A stretch of DNA of 64,000 bases, from positions 29,538,501 through 29,602,500 of the forward strand of contig NC_092593.1 in NCBI RefSeq assembly GCF_047663525.1, written 5' to 3'. Position numbers and translations under genes: made by a program. Source of the stretch: Anas platyrhynchos (lineage: Eukaryota; Chordata; Aves; Anseriformes; Anatidae). Below the pieces are notes generated by a model that saw nothing but the letters and a program-made list of their open reading frames with translations, was not told the DNA's origin and searched no databases. This document shows, piece after piece, positions 12,701 through 23,560 of the stretch (positions are counted from its first letter, which is position 1; each line of letters begins with the position of its first letter).

Positions 12701-15700
12701 ACAGGCCATCTTCCTATACAGACAGAAGCTGATGGATCGGCCAAACATCAGCTGGAATTTGGGCAAGTGGGGATGGGGTTTGGAGGATTTTATGCATGTT
12801 TTGTACAGCAGAGCTGCTTGACTTGTTGCCAGTGGCAGCTGGCTGAAGAGAACTTTCCAGATTTTATCACATTTTAGTGGAAACTAGCATTCAAACTATG
12901 CCAGGCTGTGGGGCCACGATCTCACCTACGGGGGGCTGAAGTTTCTTCACTGCCTCCTGCTGTACCATGGCATTGTGTAGCTGATGATTTGATGCTGGTG
13001 CCCTTCTGAACAGCACATCCCAGGAGGGTCAGAAAGCCTCTCTCTGATCGTAGATCAGCAATGCCAAGCTCTTCCAAACACGCTGAGCACAGATTAATTT
13101 GCAGGAGCCACTGATGACCCTTGAAGTTCTCATGGAAAAGCATGAAAACATATAATTCATTCAGTCATCTCCAGCATCTAACTGCACTCAGACTAGTCTC
13201 TTGTTTTTTACAGCTTCCTGTCTTGTCTCGTCCCCTGCATGACTTCTGCTAGAAAGGTTGCCAAACAGGCCACGAAAGAACCAAATGCCAGCAAGTTTGA
13301 TGCTTTTCTTGCTATCTTCTCATGCGCAGGGCTGGTGGGTTGTTTGTTAACATTTTCCCAGTCATATCTACCCTTGCTTTTTCTAGCCAATGGCTACTCG
13401 CCAAAAGCATCTTTTTAATAGCTAAATAATAAAATTATTGCAGTTGGAGCTGCCTCAAAATCTCAATGAATTTTAAAGGAGAAATCTCTTATGACAGTGG
13501 AGGAATAATAATACATCTTTTGAGGCCAGAGGAAACCATGTGGAATTTTGAAGTTATTTCTCCTTCTCCACCCTTCAACCATTTCCTAAAATGTTTTCTT
13601 GAACCAAACTAAATCCCACATTTGTAACCAAACTTACTGCCACTGTGAATGCCCATGATAGAGAAGAAATTGTCTAGTAAGTGTCAAGTTTCTGGTTTGA
13701 AAAAGGCTAATGTAGGCAGAGCTTGAAGTTAGAGAGTGTGTCCCTGATTGTGTGTCTATAAACTTCCACTGGAAGCCTGAGGGGCTGGGGGGGAGGTTGG
13801 CCCATTTATCTCATGTGTCATAAATGAACATGAGCTCCAAATAATGGGAATGGTCCGGTGCTGATGAGTTGGGATTTGGGAAGGCACTGATCACTTTGTG
13901 GCTCTTCAAGAGATTCCCTGTTGTGAATTTAGGCTAGCATCCAGGATGTGACAATTCAGCTAGAGACACTATTTATGTGACTAACTTGCATCCGGGGGAA
14001 AGGGGTCACCCAGAGCTCATGAAAGGAGTCTGTTCTGTTCCCTTCAACTCTTTTACAAAAGAAAAAAAAAAAAAAAGAAGAAAAAAAAAAAAACAGAGAG
14101 AAAACAAAAATGCAGCAGGGACACTAAAACAACAGGCTTCTAGTCTCTTGTGACTTTTGAGGTGGTTCTTACTGCTTTGCTTCCTCTCAAACTGTTTCAA
14201 GCAGTCCTAGCAAGTGGTAGCTGGAAGGATCCAGTGAGAGATCCTGGGAGTGATTTACATTTGCATTTTCAGTTCAGGTACAAAAAAAAAAAAAAAAAAA
14301 AGTGACTTTTTAAGAAGGCATATCTATCTGTTCTCTGTGTGTTGTGAGGAGGCAGGATCTGGGGTTCAAGCTGGCTTTCCTCTGGTTCTTGCACCACTAG
14401 GAATGTAGATTCAACTAACCATGTCTGCTGTTGGTTTTATCTGTCCAGCTGCTATGCTGGAGTCAGTGCTATTCCACGTATTTTATGTTCAGACTAACAC
14501 TTAACTTCAGCAGGAGTATTTGCCTTGTACTAGTTGATGCTTGGGTGTGTTTCAGACACTTTCATTGCTGGGTATAGCAAGAAGAAATTGTCTTCTGTAC
14601 CTACAAGGGAGTTTTGTTAACTTATTCCTAAATGTGAATTTTATTTTTGCTCTCCTGGTGGAGCTAAAACTAAAGAAGCAGAGACCAGGAGTAAATTTCT
14701 TTTGGATTTATGTGATCATTGCTTCAGGTCTCCATAAACCAGGACTGAATTCCTGCCCCTGATTTACCACCCCTTAATATCAGTATCTCTGTTGGATTTA
14801 ACTCGCACTGCCCAAGCCTGTCTTCCCTCAGTGATGGATGCATGGGATGCAGCGACACAATGTGTTACCTCCATCACCTCCCCAGCAGCATACAAGGTTT
14901 TGTAAGGAAAATTGGAAGGAAAATATTGCAGCCACTTGTCCCGTGCTGCAGACCAACACCACAGAAGGAGGTTTCCTTGCTTCCGTGCAGCTCTTCGGTC
15001 TGCCAGCCACTGCGGTGAGAAAAGTCCAGTTCATCCAGCGATCACAGTCGTCTGTGAGGTGGGAAGCACTGGTCTGTCTCATCGGAGGAATACAAGGGGA
15101 GTGCAGCAGTGAGCAGTGCCTTGTGCAGGGCCAAGGAATGTGATGATAGAAGGGTGGCTCGGAGCAGGAGGGCTGCGAGAAACGATAGCGAGGGCTAAGG
15201 GTCAGGCTTGAAGAGCAGGGAAACTTATCCCCCGTTTTTCTCCTGCTGGCCATACCACACTTCATCCATCTGGTTCCAGTTTGACCCCCTGATGTGTTTG
15301 GTGCAATTCTCACATTGCAGCCCCAGCTCTGCCAGTCCCAATGGCAACAGCAAGTGAGCTGACTGTCAGCATATGCTCAGGCATGTTAAAGTGAATGAAA
15401 GCAGGTACATCCCTTTTTTTTGGTGGTTGAAAGGAGCCGGGGGAGGGCAGCTTGGGGGAAAGGCACTTATTACAGGCTCTGAGACCTTGGGAACAGACAG
15501 CTTCACGTCTGTCGCACATACTGAAGCCATTTTCCCCAGGCAATGAGTTAGATAGCACCTGATGGACTGCGGCGTGCTCTGTTGGTTTTGTTTTATATTC
15601 ATTTTTTTAAACGTGTGGTGGCTGACTGCATGCGTGCATTTGGATAGGACACCTGGTTTCTCCGCTGGGGAACTCTTAGATGCAAACAGATGGAGAAGCT

Positions 15701-17640
15701 GTCAGGGGGAGTCTTGCTCCAGGGATAAAATTCAGCGATGGTTGAGGTACATGGAGCAAATGGCATTTAGGCATCTGCTGGCCTAATTGCTTCACTTCCC
15801 TGCCTTCCCTCCCCTTCCCCCCCTGACCTGCAGTCAGTCTGGGAGACATATGAAGTATATTGCTGTGAGGTTTTAAAATACTTGGCAACGAGGGAAGTGT
15901 TGGGTGAAAGATAAAGCCAGAGGTACCTTTTTTTTGTGGTGTGAGCCAAAGATTATTGCAGGTTTGGAGTTCTTGGGCAAGGATTTTGCAAGAGAATCTG
16001 TTTTGTAACTTTTTTTATTGTTTTATTGTTTCCTCTGTAGACAACATGCTTAGCTGGCTCATTACAGCATTTACCAAGAATTTGTTCTAGGACAGGATTA
16101 ATTAATTTGACTGTCAACATGTCAGTTTTCCACCACTGTTCTGTTTCGTGGTCTCCCTTGGGGAAAAAGAGATCAGCTCAGGGGCAAATGCTTATGGTGA
16201 TGGGCATGCTGAAGTCTCCTTTTCCTCAGAAGATACATTTATTTTAGGGATAGAAAGATGTTTGTATGCATTTACAAAGGCTTTAACCTAGAACTTCTTG
16301 GAAGTGGTTGCAGTTTGGGACACTTGTATGTGCCAGCAGCAAATACCATGTTGATTACCTTTTGTTCTGACTTGAGAGAGGATCCCAGGAGGTGACTGGA
16401 GAAACTGTTGGTCCTTCAGCTTCTATCATGCTTTCAAGTGAGATGCTGGCAACACACTAAGGCACAGGAAAAAGCAACGGTCCCCTCTGAGCAAGGGAAG
16501 AGCATTGGGTCTGCTGGCAAAGCTTTGATGGTATTTACTAAGGAATCATGAGAAGAACAGGAGCACTACATCTCTTTTCCACTCTTCTTTCTGAATGAAG
16601 TTTGTCAGTAAGGAGAGAAGCCAACACTGGCAGTTTCTCTTCTCACATGGCTGAGATGCAGCCAAGTGCAGGAGAGGGGAAGTCTGTAAGTTTGCTTTCA
16701 ACCCCCTGTGCTTCTGAAAAAAAGAAACTTGCAAATTCAAGTAATAGCAAGAGGAAAGGTCCTGTAGCTTTCAGTAGGGATAAATGGGCAGGAGCAGAGG
16801 TGAAGGACAGATAAAGCACAGTTGAAGTGGCATGAACAGACCAGCAAACCTGTGGTGAAGGCAAATCCTTGTTAGTGGTAAGTAGTCCTGCAGAAAGGTG
16901 GTGGCTGTGTCTGACCTGCATTCAGACTCCAGTGTTAGAAGTAAGAGCAGGTTCAGTTGTTAAAGCACTCATCCAGGACTGAGAAGGTAGGAAAGATTTC
17001 TGAAAAAAAAAAAAAAAGAAAAAAAAAAACACCTCGGCTTTGCTCCTGCCTCTTGTGTGACTGCAGTCATGTCAGCGGGGAGTCCTCCAAACCACTCCTT
17101 GTCGTGTTTCTGCTCCTGTGAGTAGTCCTGTAATAATTAAGCTTGCCATCCTTCTCCAAATCTCCCCCTTAAAACAGGCCCATAGATGTAATAGCAGTGA
17201 AAATTAATACAATTGCTGATGATCACTGATACTTGGGGTTATGTCAGTGTGCTTTTTGCTAGTTGTCATTGTTTCTTTGCCATCTTTCCACCTCCATTTT
17301 CCTTGCATCTGCCCACGTCTTGGACTGTGAACTCCCTAGAACATGGACCAACTGATGTGTTTGTACATTTTGTACACCACCCTGACCTAAGCTTCCAGGT
17401 ATCACCAACTGCAGATGGCAAATGGTGGTCTTATGGTGGTTAGAGCCCTGGGGGAGAAGGGGATGTGAGGAGGACATTAAATGTTTGCTGTGCTGCTGAG
17501 TTCCTAGGAGTTGTGGGACATCTGTCAGAAAAGCTTTATTTAACCTAAAGATCACGCAATCCCAGTCTTCACCCAAGTATCCCATGTCTTTTTCACTACA
17601 CATGCTCTTTAACCCAGCTCTTCTGAAGAGTACTCTTGTC
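9750..17640. other. Unique noncoding sequence with several A runs
   Basis: About 8 kb without a supportable gene. Homopolymers occur at 11469-11485 (A17), 14062-14076 (A15, inside a longer A/G tract to 14093), 14282-14301 (A20) and 17003-17017 (A15, followed by more A). Isolated octamers lie at 10092-10099 and 14259-14266. The longest open frames are 11207-11677 (minus, 156 codons) and 14828-15313 (minus, 161 codons). The first contains a poly-F run encoded by the A17 tract and neither shows a domain. The patch 14735-14830 faintly recalls an old amniote interspersed repeat. Confidence 0.6.
14057..14093. repeat. A-rich purine tract
   Basis: A tract of A with a few G, including runs of 15 and 13 A. 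It is low-complexity sequence. It lies about 190 bases upstream of another A20 run (14282-14301). Confidence 0.9.
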
Positions 17641-17800
17641 CCATATGATTTGCATTAGCTCTAATGAGAACTATCCATGCAAATCTCCCACTCAGCTAAC
17701 GGTGACAGTTCCTGGTTGACAGGCTAATCTCATCCATGTGGAGAGCTTTTCAATTAGGTGGCTTTATAGCTCAGTAAAATTAAAACTCATTAACTTTTTA
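17641..17800. promoter_or_regulatory. Candidate conserved noncoding enhancer: inverted octamers, TGACAG, TAAT sites
   Basis: No coding frame is present. Two octamer (POU) sites lie in opposite orientation, ATTTGCAT at 17648-17655 and ATGCAAAT at 17677-17684, with 21 bases between. CTAATGAG lies between them at 17661-17668. Downstream are TGACAG twice (17703-17708 and 17717-17722, the MEIS/TGIF-type TALE motif), GCTAAT at 17723-17728 and CAATTAGG at 17751-17758. This combination of POU, TALE and homeodomain sites in about 110 bases resembles vertebrate developmental enhancers. Conservation cannot be tested from one sequence, so the call is an inference. Confidence 0.4.
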
Positions 17801-19176
17801 AAAAGAAAAAGAGTTTAACATCTTATTTGTGGACAGCAGGCCTTGTGCTTGCAAACGTTGACTGCTGTATGGTGTTTAATGGCCCAAGGGAGACCTGTTG
17901 GTAGAGACAGGTAGAGTAACGAAGGGATGGAGGTCCTGGAGATGACATTCAGAAATGCACAGCATTATTGCTGTCTTTTACAGGAGCGGAAAGTATCCAG
18001 GTATCTGTGTGTGGCTAATGTCTTCCTTTATAGGTGTTTCTGCATGGACTTACATCTCCTGCTGTATGCAGTGGGGTAACGATCAGGTGTGGTCCTTAGA
18101 GATGCTGCACTCCATACTCAGGAGCAGCTGGTACACTCAGGACTGAAAGCAAGATTCAGGGTCAGACAGAAATGTTGGCAGGATATTCTCCAGGATGCTA
18201 AAAAGTGTATTTCATGTTTCACAGAAGCCAAGAATTCCTCTCTTCTGTGGATTTTCTGTTTTTAAACACTTTGGGACTTTGAGGTGTTAGAGAAGTAGTA
18301 AATGACCATGTAAGCAAGCAAGTAGAAACCATGCTGGGAACTGTTCTAGGATTAATGAGTTGATGTGTCCCAGGACTTTTATGTGTTCACCTCTATTATT
18401 TCAGTAACCCCCTACCTGTTTTCTTCTTTTTCCCCACAGATGTGAGGAGCAGGCTTGGAGCTTTAGACAAGAATTGAATGTTCTAAACCAAAAATCACTC
18501 TCTTGGCAACTGTTGTACAAGTATAGCCAATGCATGAAATATCTTCTCTGACTCCTCCTGCATCTGACTTTTCCTTTTTGATGTCTCTGAAGCCACGTCT
18601 GTTTGACAAGGCTAAGCTGCTTGATGCATATCTTACTCCCCTAGCCAACAGAAGTGCAGAAAATGGGTGCTTCAGTAGAGTCAGTAGGCAGTGTCAGATG
18701 AAAGACACACTTCTTCCTGCAATTCTAGCCAACAGTGCTTGCTGAAAGAAAAATATAGCTCAAGAGAAGTGTATGTGATATTTCTTCCTCCATCCAGCAC
18801 TCAGCTGCAGTTCCCTGTGCACCTTAAGGCAGTGATCGTTTGCCAGAGCATACACGGATGGGAAAAAATATCACTGGAAATAGCTGAAGCTGTGATATTT
18901 ATCTTAAGACAGAGAGGAGTTCTACTAGAGGCCTGATGCAGGCTTCTCAATCTCTCTCCATCCAGGCATGCAGGTGGGCTTCGCCTGGCCACATTCTCCA
19001 GCCACGCACTGCACACCCAGCAGGCACGCACGGAGCTCAGCCAGGAGAACCCATGCGATGGTGGTGTGTGGGATGCCAGATTCCTACCAGGTCAGAGACA
19101 GGTCAGGAGTGAGAAAATGCAGAAGAAATGCAGCCCAACTCATTCCACAGGCCCACTGTCACGCTGCTGTTGAGTC

Positions 19177-19195
19177 TGTGTGTGTGTGTGTGTGT
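19177..19195 (+). repeat. (TG)n microsatellite
   Basis: About nine and a half perfect TG units. Confidence 0.9.
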
Positions 19196-19834
19196 TGCAA
19201 TTACGGTGCAGAGCCCACCAAGTGTATCTGAAGAGCCGGCTTGGTCCCTGGTAAAGGAATGTTCCCAGACGTGCTGCAGAGACTTTGCCTCTCGTGTGAT
19301 ATGTACAGCATTTCTTTCCCTTTGTTCCAGAAAGGAGCATTTGGCTTATGGTTACTTGGACGCGTTGCAAAAAAATAAAGCATTGCATTATGAGAAAGGG
19401 AGCCACTCATTAAAAAATAAATAAAAATAAAAAATGCAAAAAGTCGTGTAAAATGTGAAATAAATATAGAAGAAAAGAAACCCTGTACAAGAGCCAACTG
19501 CATCAAAATCCCCATAAATTGTGAAGTTTTCAGCACTGTGATGAAGTCATGCAATCAGGAAGATTGTGGTGTCTTGAGGAATGACGCAGTCCAACTTGCA
19601 GCCCACACGTAGCTTGCCTGCCGTGCGTCCCAGCAGCAAAACAGGCGAGGTGGAATCCGGCAGCGATCAGATTCCCCCAGCCTGAGCCCCTCACCCTGCA
19701 TCTTGGCTGCCCACAGCATGCTGTGCTTCCAGGTCTGGGGAAAAGGCTGGATGTGGTAAGGCAGGGAATGCAAGGCTAAGCAGGCAGGATTGTCCTGGTT
19801 GTTTTATTAATAAACAGAAAAAGCAATTCGAGTT

Positions 19835-19853
19835 TTTGTTTGTTTGTTTGTTT
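19835..19853 (+). repeat. (TTTG)n microsatellite
   Basis: About four TTTG units following an interrupted T run. Confidence 0.8.
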
Positions 19854-21059
19854 ATTGTTCCTTGCTGCAATATTCACCATGCCTAATTTTGACTGTGGTT
19901 CTGATTATGACCTTGCAGCTCAGACCTTGTAGTGCTGAGAAAGACCCTACATGCTCTGGACCCCACTCCTCTTTCCACCACAGGTACCCCTTCCTTCCTT
20001 CATGCCTCTGTGCCTTGCCAGTCCCTTGGGATCCCTGAGAATCCCTCCATGCCACATTACATACTGTGCTACATTACTTACAGAAAAGATAATTTGGTTC
20101 CCACAGCTATAGAGGACTTCAGAGAAGACTGTGGATCTGCTGATCTGCATCAAGGCAAGATGTGAGATGCCGTCAGGGTCATAGGAAGCTAACAGAGATG
20201 GTGCCAAGCGATGGGACAGGTTTCCATGAGTCATGGAGCTAAGAATGCACAGCAAGAAGTACCATCCAGTTGATTCCCAGCCACCTCCTCACAATGATCT
20301 GAATTTCTCCATTTCAGTAAAACTCCAGATTTTTTCACAGAACCACTCGCAGCTCCTGGTCAGTGGGCCGTGCATCGTTTGCTTTGATTACGTTTGTGGT
20401 TTCTTTATGGTGGAGGCTCGCTGCCTGCTCAGACAGCTGGCTTGATGGTCTTCATATTTTCCAAAACCACTTGACCTTAACTGCAGTTAATTTGTGGGGC
20501 AAGGCTGATGAACAGCAGGCCTCCCGACTGCTGTCCTCAATCAGCGAGGAGCAGGGACAGAGCCCTCCTCTCACCCTGAAAGGGAAGGCACTGCCCAGCA
20601 AAGCTGTGAGGCTTGTAGAAGCACGATGCCAGGAGAGCCCAACACATGGCTAATGGTAAAACCACCACACATTAAGAACAGAGTTTTTTTCCCAGAAATA
20701 TCCAAACACTTTGGCAGCTCAGCAGCAGCTCAACACTTTGGTTACAGTGAAATTTCACAGCATAAAAAGCTCCTTCCTGGCTCTTTTAGGAGTTGTTTTT
20801 GCATTTCTGAACCTCACATAACAAAAGGCATGGTAGTGCAGAAGAAATTCAGCCTTTGTGTGGCTGCAGTGCTCAAATAGGAAGGAGCCTCTCTGAATCA
20901 GAAAACGAAGAGAAGGGAAGTATGAAGGAGTCCAAGGACATTCCTTGCACTCTTGGTATGTGAGGGCAAACAAAAGGCACACATTGCATCTTAATCTTTG
21001 GCTGTATCTGATAAAATAATTAATGCTAGAAGTGATCAAAATAATTCTCCTAATGAACA

Positions 21060-21200
21060 GTTTTATCCCATCTCCTGACTCCCCTATACATCAGCAGCAG
21101 AAACACTAATGTGCTAATTAGCCATATGCTAATGAATTAAATTGTCACTGCTGTCTTACTGCAAGATCTGTATTATTGATCGTATTGAAATCAGATTCAC
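21060..21200. promoter_or_regulatory. Candidate conserved noncoding element with clustered TAAT cores
   Basis: The homeodomain palindrome CTAATTAG lies at 21114-21121. It is flanked by CTAATG at 21106-21111 and by a GCTAATGAATTAAATT block from 21128. This places at least four TAAT/ATTA cores in about 40 bases. A TTATTGATCG motif (ONECUT/CUX-like) follows near 21173-21182. There is no open frame of note. The motif density suggests a developmental enhancer, but AT-rich composition alone can give part of this. Confidence 0.35.
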
Positions 21201-22299
21201 CTCAGTTTGTGTTTGCATCTGTGATCATTCTGAAGGGTGCTTCTGTGTGCCTAAAGAAACCCCTGGTTTTGGAGGACTGAAACATGCCCTTAACTTTAAA
21301 TGTGGATGGTGATACGGATGGTTCCCAAACAGCGTGAAGTGTATGCAGGGTTGAAAGAGGGTCAGCAGAACAGGTGTGCTGAACAAATTTCATCTCAGAG
21401 TAAAGCTGATAATGCTGTTTTGGTAATGATCATTCTGAATCCATCTACGTTTTAGACGGTACAGCTGGTCCCAGACCTTTTTCTCTGTCTTTTTAGCCAC
21501 AGGGGAAGAATTGTAGACTTTGCTACCGGTGTTGCTCTTGAAATGCTATGACTTTGCTCACTCAGCCCTCATGTTTCGAATCACCGTTGCTTTGGTGGGG
21601 ATGGGGCAGGGGAGGAAGTTGTTTTCTTTCCCCTGGATGCTATTAAGAAAAATCATGAACTGTCTGATTGTTATTTTTCTTTTTTTGGGGGGGTCCTAAA
21701 ATGGTGAGAGTAACAAATGTGCTAAACCTCACACCACCAGAAATCCAAGGAAACAGAACATCTATTTATAAAACCAAAAATACAAATTGCCCCCAGCATT
21801 CACGCATCATTAGAAAGCTAAACCACAGTCCCAGAAATCAAGCCCTTCACTCCCAACATGTGCTCACAGCACAGGGAGGGACGAGCAGACACAAAGCCAC
21901 TCTGTAAGGAGGTGCACGGAGGAGAAGCCAAGGCACTGCCAAGCCTCTGCAGCCAGAAAACCCCAGGAGGTGAGCCAGTCCCAAGGAGACCAGGAAAGCT
22001 AATTAAGTAGAAAAGAAGTTTGGGGAAAATCTCATGGTTTTTGCCACTTGTGAATGAAGGGCACGCTTCAGCTCTGATGCGGTCTGCCCGGAGCCCTTCA
22101 ACTCCTTGCAAAGCTGATGGATGCTGTGTTGGACCAGCACCAGCCTGTTTCAGGGGTGGTGGGTTCCTTCTCTGCTCAGCCTCCCAGCTCTGCTTCCTGG
22201 TGCCTTGCTGAGTTTAAATGATACAAAACTGAGGACGCTATTCCCATGTGCTCACCCATTTCGTTCCTCTTGAAATCAACTTGTGCTCAGGCACAAACA

Positions 22300-22440
22300 C
22301 AGGAGATTCATCTGGCTACAAATCGGACGGTTGATTCAGATCCATTAAGCTCTTAAAAATGCAGTCATTATGGCCACATCCATTTGTTAGTAATGGCAGA
22401 TTATAAATGCTAATCAGGGAACAAATATAGCCTCAGCAAA
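22300..22440. promoter_or_regulatory. Candidate conserved noncoding element
   Basis: An AT-rich stretch carrying GTCATTATGG, GTTAGTAATGG and GCTAATC, each a homeodomain-type core, with a CCATTAAGC motif upstream. It has no coding potential and no repeat. The call rests only on motif clustering and resemblance to vertebrate noncoding conserved blocks. Confidence 0.28.
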
Positions 22441-22839
22441 CATCCCTTTTTATACCCTGTTCTTGTGCCGAATTGAAGCTTTTTGATGTGATTTCAAAAG
22501 GATCTGCTACAAAAGGAAGAGCAGCACCTGCTGAACACTGCAGCCAGGGGTGGCAGCAAGACCAAAGGGGTGGCAGGAGGAAAAAAGAACGGCTTACAAG
22601 GCTGTGTCTGGTTCTGACAGCTTCGGTCGTAGCCCCGTGCAGCTCCGTGGGTTCAGTCCCAGCAGCGGGCTGTAAAGCTGTCGGAGTGGGGAAAGCTGTC
22701 AGGTGCGGAAGGATCACAGCGGCTTCCACTTCCTAGTTTATATAAAGATGAAAGGAGAAAACAGACACAAGCACACACACATGCATATCAAAAGAGCAGA
22801 TGATTGCCTCCGATGGCCAGCACAGGCTGCTTCTTTCTT

Positions 22840-22940
22840 TGCAAAGCAAGCCAAGATACAATTAAGCTCTAATGACGATTAGACCCCTAGGAGTTATAAA
22901 GTAAGTAGGACTTATTCTCTGATAGAAACTGCAGCTAAAA
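22840..22940. promoter_or_regulatory. Candidate conserved noncoding element
   Basis: A short block with CAATTAAG, CTAATGACGATTAG and a GTTATAAAG motif. TAAT/ATTA cores recur within about 25 bases. No coding frame is present. It lies about 0.5 kb from the previous candidate, so the two could belong to one regulatory region. Confidence 0.28.
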
Positions 22941-23260
22941 TGGCATTAGACTTGGAGAAAGAAAAAATAAATACTGAAAGCTTTTTCATTGAAAATCTCT
23001 CTTTCCTTTCACTCCTTGTTTTGACTTCTGTATCTTCAGATATACAGGGGCTGTATTAATTTATTAGTGAAAAGATGGGCTTCTCTGCTCTTCAGTAATC
23101 CCCCCAGAATGGAATTGAAAGCTGACATTTCCATGAAAACCATTTTGGGAGGAGGAGGGGAGGGAAAAAGAAGACGATTTTCATCTCAGTTGTGACTGAG
23201 AATGTTTGACCCCCTCTTTTCAAATATTAATCCCGTGCTCTCTCTCCTGCTGGGGAGCAG

Positions 23261-23290
23261 TATAAATATATATATAAATATATAAATATA
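23261..23290. repeat. TATA-rich simple repeat
   Basis: Thirty bases made only of A and T in a TATAAATA/TATATA pattern. It is a low-complexity microsatellite. Its resemblance to a TATA box is not informative. Confidence 0.85.
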
Positions 23291-23526
23291 GCCTGTTCCT
23301 TTCCCCAGCTTTCTTCACTATGCCAGGACCACTCTGGCAAGTTCCCGGGATGAGAGATCCGGGGTTTTCTTGACTCGCAGACAGTGCATTTAGACCAAAG
23401 TGAGGTGCCTTGACAACGCCACCCACAAGGGATGCAGCTCATGTGCGTTTGCTGTCTTTGCAGGAAATATGAGCAGGTTCTTGGGACAGCCTGTTAATGT
23501 GCCGTCTGGGGTTGGTGTCTTTTGCT

Positions 23527-23560
23527 GTAGGTGATATTTTAAGGTAGGTGATATTTTAAG
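23527..23560 (+). repeat. 17-base exact tandem duplication
   Basis: The unit GTAGGTGATATTTTAAG occurs twice head to tail (23527-23543 and 23544-23560) without a mismatch. The third copy stops after GTA. Confidence 0.95.

Larger units (their letters stand above)
17801..21059. other. Unique noncoding sequence
   Basis: No gene is visible. Simple repeats include (TG)n at 19177-19195, an A-rich (AAAT)n patch at 19410-19437 and (TTTG)n at 19835-19853. A GC-richer patch at 18960-19110 gives open frames without recognisable domains. Confidence 0.6.

Noticed and set aside
14735..14830. Ancient amniote repeat remnant
   Set aside because: A 'cctgatttac' phrase recalls a known old repeat, but the match is too short and gapped.
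23261..23290. TATA promoter
   Set aside because: It is an A/T microsatellite; the TATA words are a consequence of that.
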